A DNA stretch of 7,415 bases from Ruminococcaceae bacterium UBA5406. GTDB taxonomy: Bacteria; Bacillota; Clostridia; Oscillospirales; Acutalibacteraceae. The DNA lies in assembly GCA_002407675.1 (NCBI GenBank), contig DHNW01000019.1, positions 1 through 7,415 of the forward strand, written 5' to 3'. Position numbers and translations under genes: made by a program. The notes below the pieces were generated by a model that worked only from the letters and a program-made list of their open reading frames with translations, searched no databases and had not been told where the DNA came from. The stretch's first letter is position 1. Each line of letters starts with the position of its first letter. This document shows, piece by piece, positions 1 through 5,074 of this stretch.

Positions 1-146
1 CTGGTCTGTTTCCAGAGCATATTTGAATCCCAAATCGATTCAGTCACTTCTGCTAAACGCAGCTTGATTCGTTTCCCGGAATCCTCAAATTGCGAACTTC
101 TCTTGACACTAGCCAGCATAGGTGACCGGCACAAACGAAATATAAC
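1..146. other. Left-edge region without a defensible gene
   Basis: No gene could be supported here. The minus strand is open from an ATG at 119 to the window edge (39 codons, weak or no ribosome binding site), and plus frame 1 is open from base 1 through the tRNA to about 336. Both open frames cross or sit beside the tRNA terminator, which argues that they are chance. The plus frame contains short stretches faintly like the C-terminal end of IS110-type transposases (an FQS...FESQ pattern near bases 10-36), too weak to call. The region may be the promoter side or the tail of a gene lying to the left. Confidence 0.3.
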
Positions 147-148
147 AC

Positions 149-182
149 AAAAAACCTGCAAGCTGTTTGAAAAGCTTGCAGG
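149..182 (-). terminator. Intrinsic terminator downstream of the CAT tRNA
   Basis: A perfect 9-bp stem (155-163 with 174-182, extendable by a T-A pair at 164/173) closes an 8-nt loop. Read on the minus strand it is followed directly by six T (complement of 149-154). It lies about 88 nt past the tRNA 3' end in the direction of tRNA transcription, so it most likely ends the tRNA transcript. On the plus strand the hairpin is followed by GGCACTTAGG with no U-run, so it works in one direction only. Confidence 0.88.
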
Positions 183-270
183 GGCACTTAGGTTTACCGC
201 TGTGGGCGCAGCATTTTTACGATTACGCGAACCAATCCACTGTAAAGATAAAGTTCGGATAATCTTGCTT

Positions 271-347
271 TGGTGGGCCATCAGGGACTCGAACCCCGGA
301 CCGACCGGTTATGAGCCGGCTGCTCTAACCAACTGAGCTAATGGCCC
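271..347 (-). tRNA. tRNA with anticodon CAT, probably tRNA-Ile2 (lysidine type)
   Basis: Read on the minus strand this 77-nt sequence folds as a full cloverleaf: acceptor GGGCCAT/ATGGCCC with discriminator A and a genomically encoded CCA, D-arm GCTC/GAGC, anticodon stem GCCGG/CCGGT with loop CTCATAA, and T-loop TTCGAGT closed by CGGGG/CCCTG. The anticodon is CAT, so automatic annotation would say Met. The acceptor stem has C4-G69 and C5-G68, which are recognition elements of TilS lysidine synthetase and are shared by E. coli and B. subtilis tRNA-Ile2, whereas E. coli elongator tRNA-Met has T4 and A5 there. Together with the GGCTCATAACC anticodon arm, this favours tRNA-Ile2 reading AUA after lysidine modification. 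It lacks the CC/A start mismatch and GGG/CCC anticodon stem typical of initiator tRNA. It is a single-gene unit with its own promoter and terminator. The tRNA call is essentially certain; the Ile2 identity is inference at roughly 0.75. Confidence 0.97.
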
Positions 348-378
348 TTCTCTAATTCATAAACCAATGATCTGTTAG

Positions 379-407
379 AGTATACCATAATTAAAGCGAA
401 AGTGCAA
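379..407 (-). promoter_or_regulatory. Sigma-A promoter of the CAT tRNA
   Basis: On the minus strand TTGCAC (407-402) and TATACT (384-379) are separated by exactly 17 nt, close to the housekeeping consensus. The -10 box ends 31 nt before the mature tRNA 5' end, giving a leader of roughly 25 nt for RNase P to remove. Confidence 0.85.
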
Positions 408-445
408 TCCTGAACCGTAAAATTTTCTGTATTCCATTTTTCCCA

Positions 446-473
446 TTTACATTTGCAAAAAGGATGATATATT
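446..473 (+). promoter_or_regulatory. Probable promoter of the comFB-family gene
   Basis: TTTACA (446-451) and TATATT (468-473) are spaced by 16 nt in an AT-rich stretch. They would give a leader of about 95 nt before the ATG at 574. A competing reading is TTGCAA at 453 with TATAAA at 479, but its 20-nt spacer is too long. This promoter lies back to back with the tRNA promoter on the other strand. Confidence 0.5.
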
Positions 474-573
474 CTTTTTATAAACGTACACCTATTGAGC
501 CAGGGACATGCCGCACGGCAGACAGGAAAAGCCATTTCCTTCCCTGCTGAACCATATTTTAAGGAGACCAAAT

Positions 574-861
574 ATGGAAATTCAAAACGCTATGGAAGAA
601 CTTGTATCTCAAAAGCTGGACGAAGTTATTGACAGCCTCGACTGCTGCAAGTGCCAGCAATGCCGGAAGGATATTCTTGCGTATGCCTTGAACCGCTTAA
701 CGCCCAAATACGTAGATACCAAAAAAGGGCTGGCATTCGTTAAGGTCAACACCATGGATGTCCAATTTGAAATTGATATTCTCACCGCCATTTATGAAGG
801 CGTGGAAATCGTTAAAAAACACCCGCACCATTCCCTGCCTGAGACAGGTACACAGAACTGA
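574..861 (+). CDS. comFB: ComFB-family (late competence development) protein
   Basis: A 95-residue protein with the hallmarks of the ComFB family: a short acidic helical N-terminus (EELVSQKLDEVI), a cysteine cluster C24, C25, C27, C30 followed by CRKDILAYALNRLTPKYV (residues 30-47), and a G-AFVKV strand near 52-58. The cluster fits a CxxC metal or structural site. ComFB is encoded in the comF competence operon of Bacillus, where its role is minor or unclear; relatives in cyanobacteria have been described as cyclic dinucleotide receptors. Those functions are family knowledge and are not shown here. The start at 574 is chosen because AAGGAG at 561-566 sits 7 nt upstream; the same frame is open back to 508 but without a ribosome binding site. 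No comFA, comFC or other competence gene is adjacent, so a role in DNA uptake cannot be inferred from context. The stop codon ends at 861, directly abutting the end of the convergent sdaAA gene. Confidence 0.85.
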   Translation: MEIQNAMEELVSQKLDEVIDSLDCCKCQQCRKDILAYALNRLTPKYVDTKKGLAFVKVNTMDVQFEIDILTAIYEGVEIVKKHPHHSLPETGTQN

Positions 862-1731
862 TTATCCCCGCAGCTTCTCTGCTGTTCGGAGCCCGGTTGG
901 AGTTGCCGCCACCCCTCCCTTGCCGGTTTCGCGCAAAGCCGTCGGCAGCATATCGCCTACAGCACGCATCGCGTCGATCACTTCGTCGGCCGGTATCCGG
1001 CTCTGGATCCCAGCTAGGGCCATATCCGCACAGCTAATTGCATTGACCGCCCCGATTACATTTCGCCGAACGCACGGGATTTCTACCAGCCCTGCCACGG
1101 GATCGCACACAAGCCCCATCAGGTTCATCAGTGCCATTGCACAGGCATAGGCACTCATCTTAGGACTCCCGTTTCTCAGGCTGACCAGCGCAGAAGCCGC
1201 CATGGCGGAAGCGCTGCCGATTTCTGCCTGACAGCCGCCTTCTGCACCGGAAATGGAAGCCCGTGCCGCAATGACCTGGCCTACACCTGCTGCGACAAAC
1301 ATGGACTGTACAATTTGGGAATCGCTGATGCCATCCCGTTCCGCCATAGGAAGCAGAACAGCGGGAAGCACACCGCACGCCCCCGCTGTCGGCGCGGCAA
1401 CGATCCGCTTCATACAGGCATTGCTTTCCCCCATTCGCAGGCCTTCCGCGACAACCTTGCCGAAAAATTCTCCGCCGATGGAACGGCCCTCTCTGCAATA
1501 AGACAGCATCTTTTCGCCGTCTCCTCCGACAAGACCGCTGGCGGAACGGGCCTGTGCATTGTAATGGCAGCTTGCAGACTTCATGGCGTCCCAAAGCCCT
1601 GCCATCTGACGAAAAGATTCTTCCCTGCTGCATCCGCGGTCTCTGCAGTCTTCTTCCAGAACGGTTTTCCAAAGGGAAAGGCCGCTCGCTTCAGTCCGGC
1701 TGACTAGTCCAGAAATTGATGAAAATGCCAT
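862..1731 (-). CDS. sdaAA: L-serine ammonia-lyase (dehydratase), iron-sulfur type, alpha subunit
   Basis: The alpha, catalytic subunit of the oxygen-sensitive [4Fe-4S] L-serine dehydratase, which deaminates L-serine to pyruvate and ammonia in the cytoplasm. The 289 residues cover the whole SDH-alpha domain. Diagnostic segments are KSASCHYNAQA (51-61), RIVAAPTAGACGVLPAVL (109-126), EGGCQAEIGSASAMAA (164-179), MGLVCDPVAGLVEIPC (205-220) and the C-terminal GKGGVAATPTGLRTAEKL. C167, C209 and C220 match the three cysteines that hold the cluster in Legionella SDH; the fourth iron site is left open to bind substrate. The ATG at 1731 is chosen because GGAGGGG (1744-1738) lies 6 nt upstream; an in-frame TTG at 1737 touches that ribosome binding site and cannot be the start. 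The beta-subunit gene ends 14 nt upstream, so the two form an operon and a heteromeric enzyme. Length is normal for the split form. No terminator is visible after the stop, which abuts the convergent comFB gene. Confidence 0.96.
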   Translation of the reverse strand: MAFSSISGLVSRTEASGLSLWKTVLEEDCRDRGCSREESFRQMAGLWDAMKSASCHYNAQARSASGLVGGDGEKMLSYCREGRSIGGEFFGKVVAEGLRMGESNACMKRIVAAPTAGACGVLPAVLLPMAERDGISDSQIVQSMFVAAGVGQVIAARASISGAEGGCQAEIGSASAMAASALVSLRNGSPKMSAYACAMALMNLMGLVCDPVAGLVEIPCVRRNVIGAVNAISCADMALAGIQSRIPADEVIDAMRAVGDMLPTALRETGKGGVAATPTGLRTAEKLRG

Positions 1732-1737
1732 TAACAA

Positions 1738-1744
1738 CCCCTCC
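1738..1744 (-). promoter_or_regulatory. Ribosome binding site that fixes the sdaAA start
   Basis: GGAGGGG on the minus strand, 6 nt before the ATG at 1731 and lying inside the 14-nt gap after sdaAB. It rules out the upstream TTG at 1737, which would have no spacer. Confidence 0.85.
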
Positions 1745-1745
1745 G

Positions 1746-2408
1746 TTATTCATCCAGGTTTAAATAAGTGATTTTCAGAATGCCGTCCATTTTTGACAGA
1801 GATTTCAGTGGGGCCGCAGGAATTGGTTGGTCACACTCCAAAACCATGACGGCATATCCGCCGCGCATATTCCTGTAAAGCTGCATCGAAGCGATATTGA
1901 CCTCATTGCGGGCAAGCAGAGAAGTCACCTGCGCCACATGGCCGGGCTGATCCAGATTATGGACAACCAGGGTCGGGCAGTCCCCTGAGAAGTTGGTCTC
2001 AATTCCATCGAGGCGGCATATTTTTACGCGGCCTCCACCCAGTGAAGAGGCTACGACTTCCAGTTTTCGGCCGCTTTCTCCCTGGACTTTCAGCAGCACC
2101 GTGTTGGGGTGAACATTCCGCAGGGTGACTTTACCGATTTTAACAGAAAGGTTCTCTTCCTTTGCAATCTCAAAGCTTTTCGGAATACGTTCGTTGTCCG
2201 GCTTCATGCCGAGAAGGCCGGCTACCAGCGCCCGATCCGTGCCGTGGCCTTCGCCTGTGGCGGCAAACGAACCATGCAGAAGAAGTTCTGCACAGACAGG
2301 CTTTTCACCCAGCAGTTTTCTTGTAATAGACCCAATGCGCACCGCACCGGCCGTGTGTGAACTGGACGGCCCAACCATAACAGGTCCCATAATATCAAAA
2401 ATACCCAT
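1746..2408 (-). CDS. sdaAB: L-serine ammonia-lyase (dehydratase), iron-sulfur type, beta subunit
   Basis: The beta subunit that pairs with SdaAA to form the heteromeric iron-sulfur L-serine dehydratase. The 220-residue protein begins with the SDH-beta domain, seen as GPVMVGPSSSHTAGAVRIG (8-26), HGSFAATGEGHGTDRAL (45-61) and NTVLLKV (102-108). It ends with an ACT regulatory domain from about 144 to 195 (PTLVVHNLDQPGHVAQVTSL, then NIASMQLYR and GGYAVMVLE). ACT domains often bind amino acids, so serine sensing is plausible, but that is inference. The ATG at 2408 is preceded by GGAGG (2419-2415) at a 6-nt spacing. The frame is open further upstream to 2486, but that extension would contain the promoter, which excludes it. 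It is the first gene of the sdaAB-sdaAA operon. Serine catabolism to pyruvate by this oxygen-labile enzyme fits an anaerobic fermenter. Confidence 0.95.
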   Translation of the reverse strand: MGIFDIMGPVMVGPSSSHTAGAVRIGSITRKLLGEKPVCAELLLHGSFAATGEGHGTDRALVAGLLGMKPDNERIPKSFEIAKEENLSVKIGKVTLRNVHPNTVLLKVQGESGRKLEVVASSLGGGRVKICRLDGIETNFSGDCPTLVVHNLDQPGHVAQVTSLLARNEVNIASMQLYRNMRGGYAVMVLECDQPIPAAPLKSLSKMDGILKITYLNLDE

Positions 2409-2452
2409 TGTACGCCTCCGTAAAGCGCGTCCCGACTGAACGCACAGCCCCC

Positions 2453-2481
2453 ATTGTAAAATGGTTTCTGACGTTTTGCAA
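2453..2481 (-). promoter_or_regulatory. Sigma-A promoter of the sdaAB-sdaAA operon
   Basis: On the minus strand TTGCAA (2481-2476) and TACAAT (2458-2453) are spaced by exactly 17 nt. The leader to the sdaAB ATG would be about 38 nt, too short for a riboswitch or T-box, so control by a serine-sensing leader RNA is unlikely. Confidence 0.75.
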
Positions 2482-2536
2482 GCCATTCTGTTAAAGAAGA
2501 AAATTACAAAGTTTTTTCTTTATTCAGCGATTTTTT

Positions 2537-2569
2537 CTTATGCGGAACCGCACGGCACTCCTGCATAAG
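2537..2569. repeat. Inverted repeat in the divergent sdaAB / vanY-like spacer
   Basis: CTTATGC (2537-2543) is mirrored by GCATAAG (2563-2569) across a 19-nt centre that includes the near-palindrome TGCGGAACCGCA (2541-2552). It is flanked by T-runs on the left and A-rich sequence on the right, the wrong polarity for an intrinsic terminator on either strand. It sits 56 bp upstream of the sdaAB -35 box and about 60 bp upstream of the candidate promoter of the plus-strand gene, so it could be an operator. No regulator gene is nearby and the function is unknown. Confidence 0.4.
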
Positions 2570-2627
2570 GAAAGTATTCCAAACAGAATGAATTTTTTCG
2601 TTATCTATTTTGACCGCGAATGTTTCC

Positions 2628-2657
2628 TTGAATTCTCCCCATACTAAATTTGATATT
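2628..2657 (+). promoter_or_regulatory. Weak candidate promoter of the VanY-like gene
   Basis: TTGAAT (2628-2633) and GATATT (2652-2657) at an 18-nt spacing is the best sigma-A-like pair in the spacer on this strand. The -10 match is only 4 of 6, so this is tentative. Confidence 0.35.
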
Positions 2658-2677
2658 TTTGTTAAGTTTAGATTTCT

Positions 2678-2684
2678 GAGGGGG
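2678..2684 (+). promoter_or_regulatory. Ribosome binding site supporting a TTG start
   Basis: GAGGGGG lies 7 nt before TTG at 2692. There is no in-frame ATG before the membrane segment, so this site decides the start of the VanY-like protein. Confidence 0.75.
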
Positions 2685-2691
2685 AACAGGG

Positions 2692-3510
2692 TTGGGAAAT
2701 CATCCGTTTCGCGCTTTCTTTTCGGGGTTTGCCGCGGCTGTTCTGACAGTTGCGCTCATTGTCCTCTGCACCTGGATTTTTCTTACGGCTTCCGGATGGT
2801 GCTTTCCTATCCGCGAAACAGCCGGGGAAGCCGGCGCGGCGAATCCGTCTTCTGAACCGTCCAGTTCCATTTCTCTTCTGACGTCCAAAACGTCGAATAC
2901 CAATATAAATAGAGAGGAAACCTCTGTTTCTTCCGCTTTCGGAATCAATGAAAGAAACCTTGTACTGGTCGGCCCGTCCAACAAACTGCCCGACTGGTAC
3001 AAACCGAAACTCATCTCTGCTTTCGGAATACAGATGGATTCCGACGTGGTAGAACCTTACACGAAAATGCATGCTGCGGCGGCAAAAGACGGTATTTCGC
3101 TCTGGATTTCATCCGCCTACCGCAGCGACGAATTACAGGAAAAATTATTTCGCCAGGAAGTGCGTCAATTCTCCAAATCCAGCGCAGACTCTTCGGCGGC
3201 AGAGGCCTGCGCTGAAAAAGCCGTGGCCCGGCCCGGCTACAGCGAACACGCAACTGGTCTTGCACTGGATCTCAACGGCGTGAAAAGCGACTTTGACCAG
3301 ACAGCTGCATTCCGTTGGCTGGACAGACATGCCGCCGAATACGGCTTTATTCTGCGCTATCCAAAAAGCAAGCAGGCAATTACAAAAATCGAATATGAAC
3401 CATGGCATTACCGCTTTGTTGGACAGAAAAACGCGGCAACCATTAAAAAGTCTGATCTTTGTCTGGAAGAATACCTCACCGTTCGTCAAAAAGGAAGCTC
3501 CTCCGATTGA
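2692..3510 (+). CDS. Membrane-anchored VanY-type D-alanyl-D-alanine carboxypeptidase
   Basis: A 272-residue zinc peptidase of the VanY/M15B family, which removes the terminal D-alanine from peptidoglycan stem peptides outside the cell. Residues 1-10 are short and basic, about 12-32 form one hydrophobic segment (AAAVLTVALIVLCTWIFL), and about 42-80 are a Ser/Thr-rich linker, so the enzyme is probably tethered by an uncleaved N-terminal helix. The catalytic domain follows from about 88: a variant of the family's substrate-binding VNK-PLP motif (LVGPSNKLP, 92-100), SSAYRS (140-145), SEHATGLALDL (184-194) with zinc ligands H186 and D193, and EPWHYRFVG (236-244) with general base E236 and zinc ligand H239. 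All active-site residues are present. It starts with TTG at 2692. No vanR/vanS/vanH/vanA/vanX genes are near, so this is probably a housekeeping wall-trimming enzyme rather than a vancomycin resistance determinant. Its stop codon lies inside the next promoter. Confidence 0.92.
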   Translation: MGNHPFRAFFSGFAAAVLTVALIVLCTWIFLTASGWCFPIRETAGEAGAANPSSEPSSSISLLTSKTSNTNINREETSVSSAFGINERNLVLVGPSNKLPDWYKPKLISAFGIQMDSDVVEPYTKMHAAAAKDGISLWISSAYRSDELQEKLFRQEVRQFSKSSADSSAAEACAEKAVARPGYSEHATGLALDLNGVKSDFDQTAAFRWLDRHAAEYGFILRYPKSKQAITKIEYEPWHYRFVGQKNAATIKKSDLCLEEYLTVRQKGSSSD

Positions 3511-3535
3511 ATATCTTGCCGGGATTTGGTATAAT
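3507..3535 (+). promoter_or_regulatory. Strong extended -10 promoter of gltX-glnS, overlapping the VanY-like stop codon
   Basis: TTGAAT (3507-3512), a 17-nt spacer and perfect TATAAT (3530-3535), with an extended TGG in front of the -10. The TGA stop of the upstream gene (3508-3510) is embedded in the -35 box. The expected start of transcription is near 3542, giving a leader of about 60 nt, too short for a T-box. Confidence 0.88.
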
Positions 3536-3585
3536 AAGTAGACTAGCCGAACTGGATACGGGGCGGCGGTTGAATTTATATTTTC

Positions 3586-3591
3586 AGGGGG
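3586..3591 (+). promoter_or_regulatory. Ribosome binding site of gltX
   Basis: AGGGGG, 10 nt before the ATG at 3602. An in-frame TTG at 3593 is only 1 nt away from it and is therefore not usable. The spacing to the ATG is slightly long, which may moderate translation. Confidence 0.65.
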
Positions 3592-3601
3592 TTTGCTTTT
3601 C

Positions 3602-5062
3602 ATGCGGCAAAGAGTCAGGACGCGGTTCGCTCCCAGCCCGACGGGCTTTATGCACATCGGTAATCTGCGGACGGCACTGTTTGCATATCTGATTGCAAAA
3701 TCGAATGGCGGGGATTTCGTTCTGCGGATTGAAGATACCGACCGGGAACGGCTGGTAGAGGGCGCCGAAGACGTTATATTCAACACACTGCGCCAGGTTG
3801 GTCTGAAATACGACGAAGGACCGGATATCGGCGGCGAATACGGTCCTTATGTGCAAAGCGAGCGGAAGGAACTTTACCGGGACTATGCGGAACAGCTGGT
3901 TCGGGAGGGGAAAGCATACTACTGCTTCTGCACCAAAGAACGTTTGGAAGCCCTGCATGCCTCCAAAGGAGAAAACGGCGGCGGGTATGACCGTCACTGC
4001 CGCAGCCTGCCCAAAGAAGAAGTGGATCGTCTGCTGGCAGCCGGAATACCGCATGTTATCCGGCAGAAAATGCCGACGGAGGGCTCCACAACGTTCCACG
4101 ACGTTGTTTACGGCCCCATTACTATTGAAAACCGGGAACTGGAAGATCAGATCCTTCTGAAATCCGACGGTTACCCCACCTATAATTTTGCCAACGTGGT
4201 CGATGACCATTTGATGAAAATCACCCATGTGGTGCGCGGATGCGAATACCTTACTTCCACCCCCAAATACAAACTTCTGTATGAGGCGTTCGGATGGGAT
4301 GTTCCCGTTTATGTGCATCTGCCTTTAATCATGGGGAAAAATGAGGACGGGAGTGTCTCCAAACTTTCCAAACGGCACGGTTCGACAGGTTTCGCCGATC
4401 TTACAGCGGAAGGCTACCTTCCGGAAGCGATTCTCAATTATATTGCTCTTCTCGGCTGGTGCCCGAAGGACAACCGCGAAATTTTCAAGCTGGACGAGCT
4501 GGTTCAGAACTTCTCGATTGACGGCATCAGCAAATCGCCCGCCGTTTTTGATTACGACAAGCTGCTTTGGATGAATGGTGAATATATCCGAGCCATGACG
4601 CAGGAAACGTTCATCTGCCGGGCTCTGCCGTATTTCCGGCAAATCTTCCCCACGGGGGAAAGGCCATGGGATGTGCTTGCATCCGTCTTGCAGCCGCGCA
4701 TTTCCAAATTTACCGAAATTCCGACATTGATCGGTTTTCTGAAAACGCTCCCTGATTATTCCGCCGAGCTGTATATCAATAAGAAAAGCAAAACCAATCT
4801 GCAAAATTCCGCTGAAATGCTGAAAGCATCCATCCCGGTTCTGCAAGGGCTGGATTCCTGGACGGTAGACACTCTTCATGACTCCCTGATGGCTTTGGCA
4901 CAGCAGCTTGGCGTAAAGAACGGCACACTTCTGTGGCCGGTCCGCATTGCGGCGGCCGGGCAGAAAGTTACACCCGGCGGAGCGTTTGAGATTCTCTGTA
5001 TCCTCGGCAAAGAGGAATCCCTGCAGCGGCTGAACCTTGGGCTTGAAAAACTGAATGCATAA
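3602..5062 (+). CDS. gltX: Glutamyl-tRNA synthetase (glutamate-tRNA ligase)
   Basis: A class I aminoacyl-tRNA synthetase that activates glutamate with ATP and attaches it to tRNA-Glu in the cytoplasm. The 486 residues match the usual bacterial length. The Rossmann-fold catalytic domain opens with RFAPSPTGFMHIGNLRTALF (8-27), in which MHIG is the HIGH signature; LRIEDTDRER (41-50) binds glutamate and tRNA; VVRGCEYLTSTPKY (210-223) is the family motif; and KLSKRHG (254-260) is the KMSKS signature. The helical anticodon-binding domain follows, ending with LLWPVRIA (443-450) and the TPGG-FEIL region. The zinc-knuckle area has C108, C110 and C133, but the fourth position, H127 in the E. coli enzyme, appears to be S135 here. 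ATG 3602 is preferred over an in-frame TTG at 3593, which crowds the ribosome binding site. It is first in an operon with glnS. Because glnS is present, this enzyme is probably discriminating (tRNA-Glu only), but that is inference. Confidence 0.97.
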   Translation: MRQRVRTRFAPSPTGFMHIGNLRTALFAYLIAKSNGGDFVLRIEDTDRERLVEGAEDVIFNTLRQVGLKYDEGPDIGGEYGPYVQSERKELYRDYAEQLVREGKAYYCFCTKERLEALHASKGENGGGYDRHCRSLPKEEVDRLLAAGIPHVIRQKMPTEGSTTFHDVVYGPITIENRELEDQILLKSDGYPTYNFANVVDDHLMKITHVVRGCEYLTSTPKYKLLYEAFGWDVPVYVHLPLIMGKNEDGSVSKLSKRHGSTGFADLTAEGYLPEAILNYIALLGWCPKDNREIFKLDELVQNFSIDGISKSPAVFDYDKLLWMNGEYIRAMTQETFICRALPYFRQIFPTGERPWDVLASVLQPRISKFTEIPTLIGFLKTLPDYSAELYINKKSKTNLQNSAEMLKASIPVLQGLDSWTVDTLHDSLMALAQQLGVKNGTLLWPVRIAAAGQKVTPGGAFEILCILGKEESLQRLNLGLEKLNA

Positions 5063-5074
5063 GGAGTCTGCAAG

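Noticed and set aside
64..336. Plus-strand open frame of 90 codons across the tRNA
   Set aside because: It runs through both the minus-strand terminator hairpin and the tRNA, has no ribosome binding site, and the open frame is explained by those structures.
790..861. Terminator for sdaAA inside comFB, using the T-run complementary to 814-819
   Set aside because: No stable GC-rich hairpin directly precedes the T-run on the minus strand.
1160..1672. Long minus-strand frame of 170 codons inside sdaAA, and plus-strand frames over the same bases
   Set aside because: Low-complexity Arg/Cys/Gly-rich translations typical of shadows of a GC-rich gene; the sdaAA frame carries all family motifs.
2409..2486. 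Upstream extension of sdaAB to 2486
   Set aside because: It lacks a ribosome binding site, contains the sdaAB promoter, and the SDH-beta domain starts exactly at the ATG at 2408.
2692..3510. Vancomycin resistance gene vanY
   Set aside because: The domain is VanY-type, but no other van genes flank it, and such carboxypeptidases are common housekeeping wall enzymes in clostridia.
3536..3601. T-box or other riboswitch in front of gltX
   Set aside because: The leader from the predicted start is only about 60 nt, with no T-box sequence and no terminator hairpin.
3584..4318. Minus-strand frame of 244 codons opposite gltX, and 4325-5131 likewise
   Set aside because: These are antisense shadows of gltX, with no start signals and no recognisable domain.
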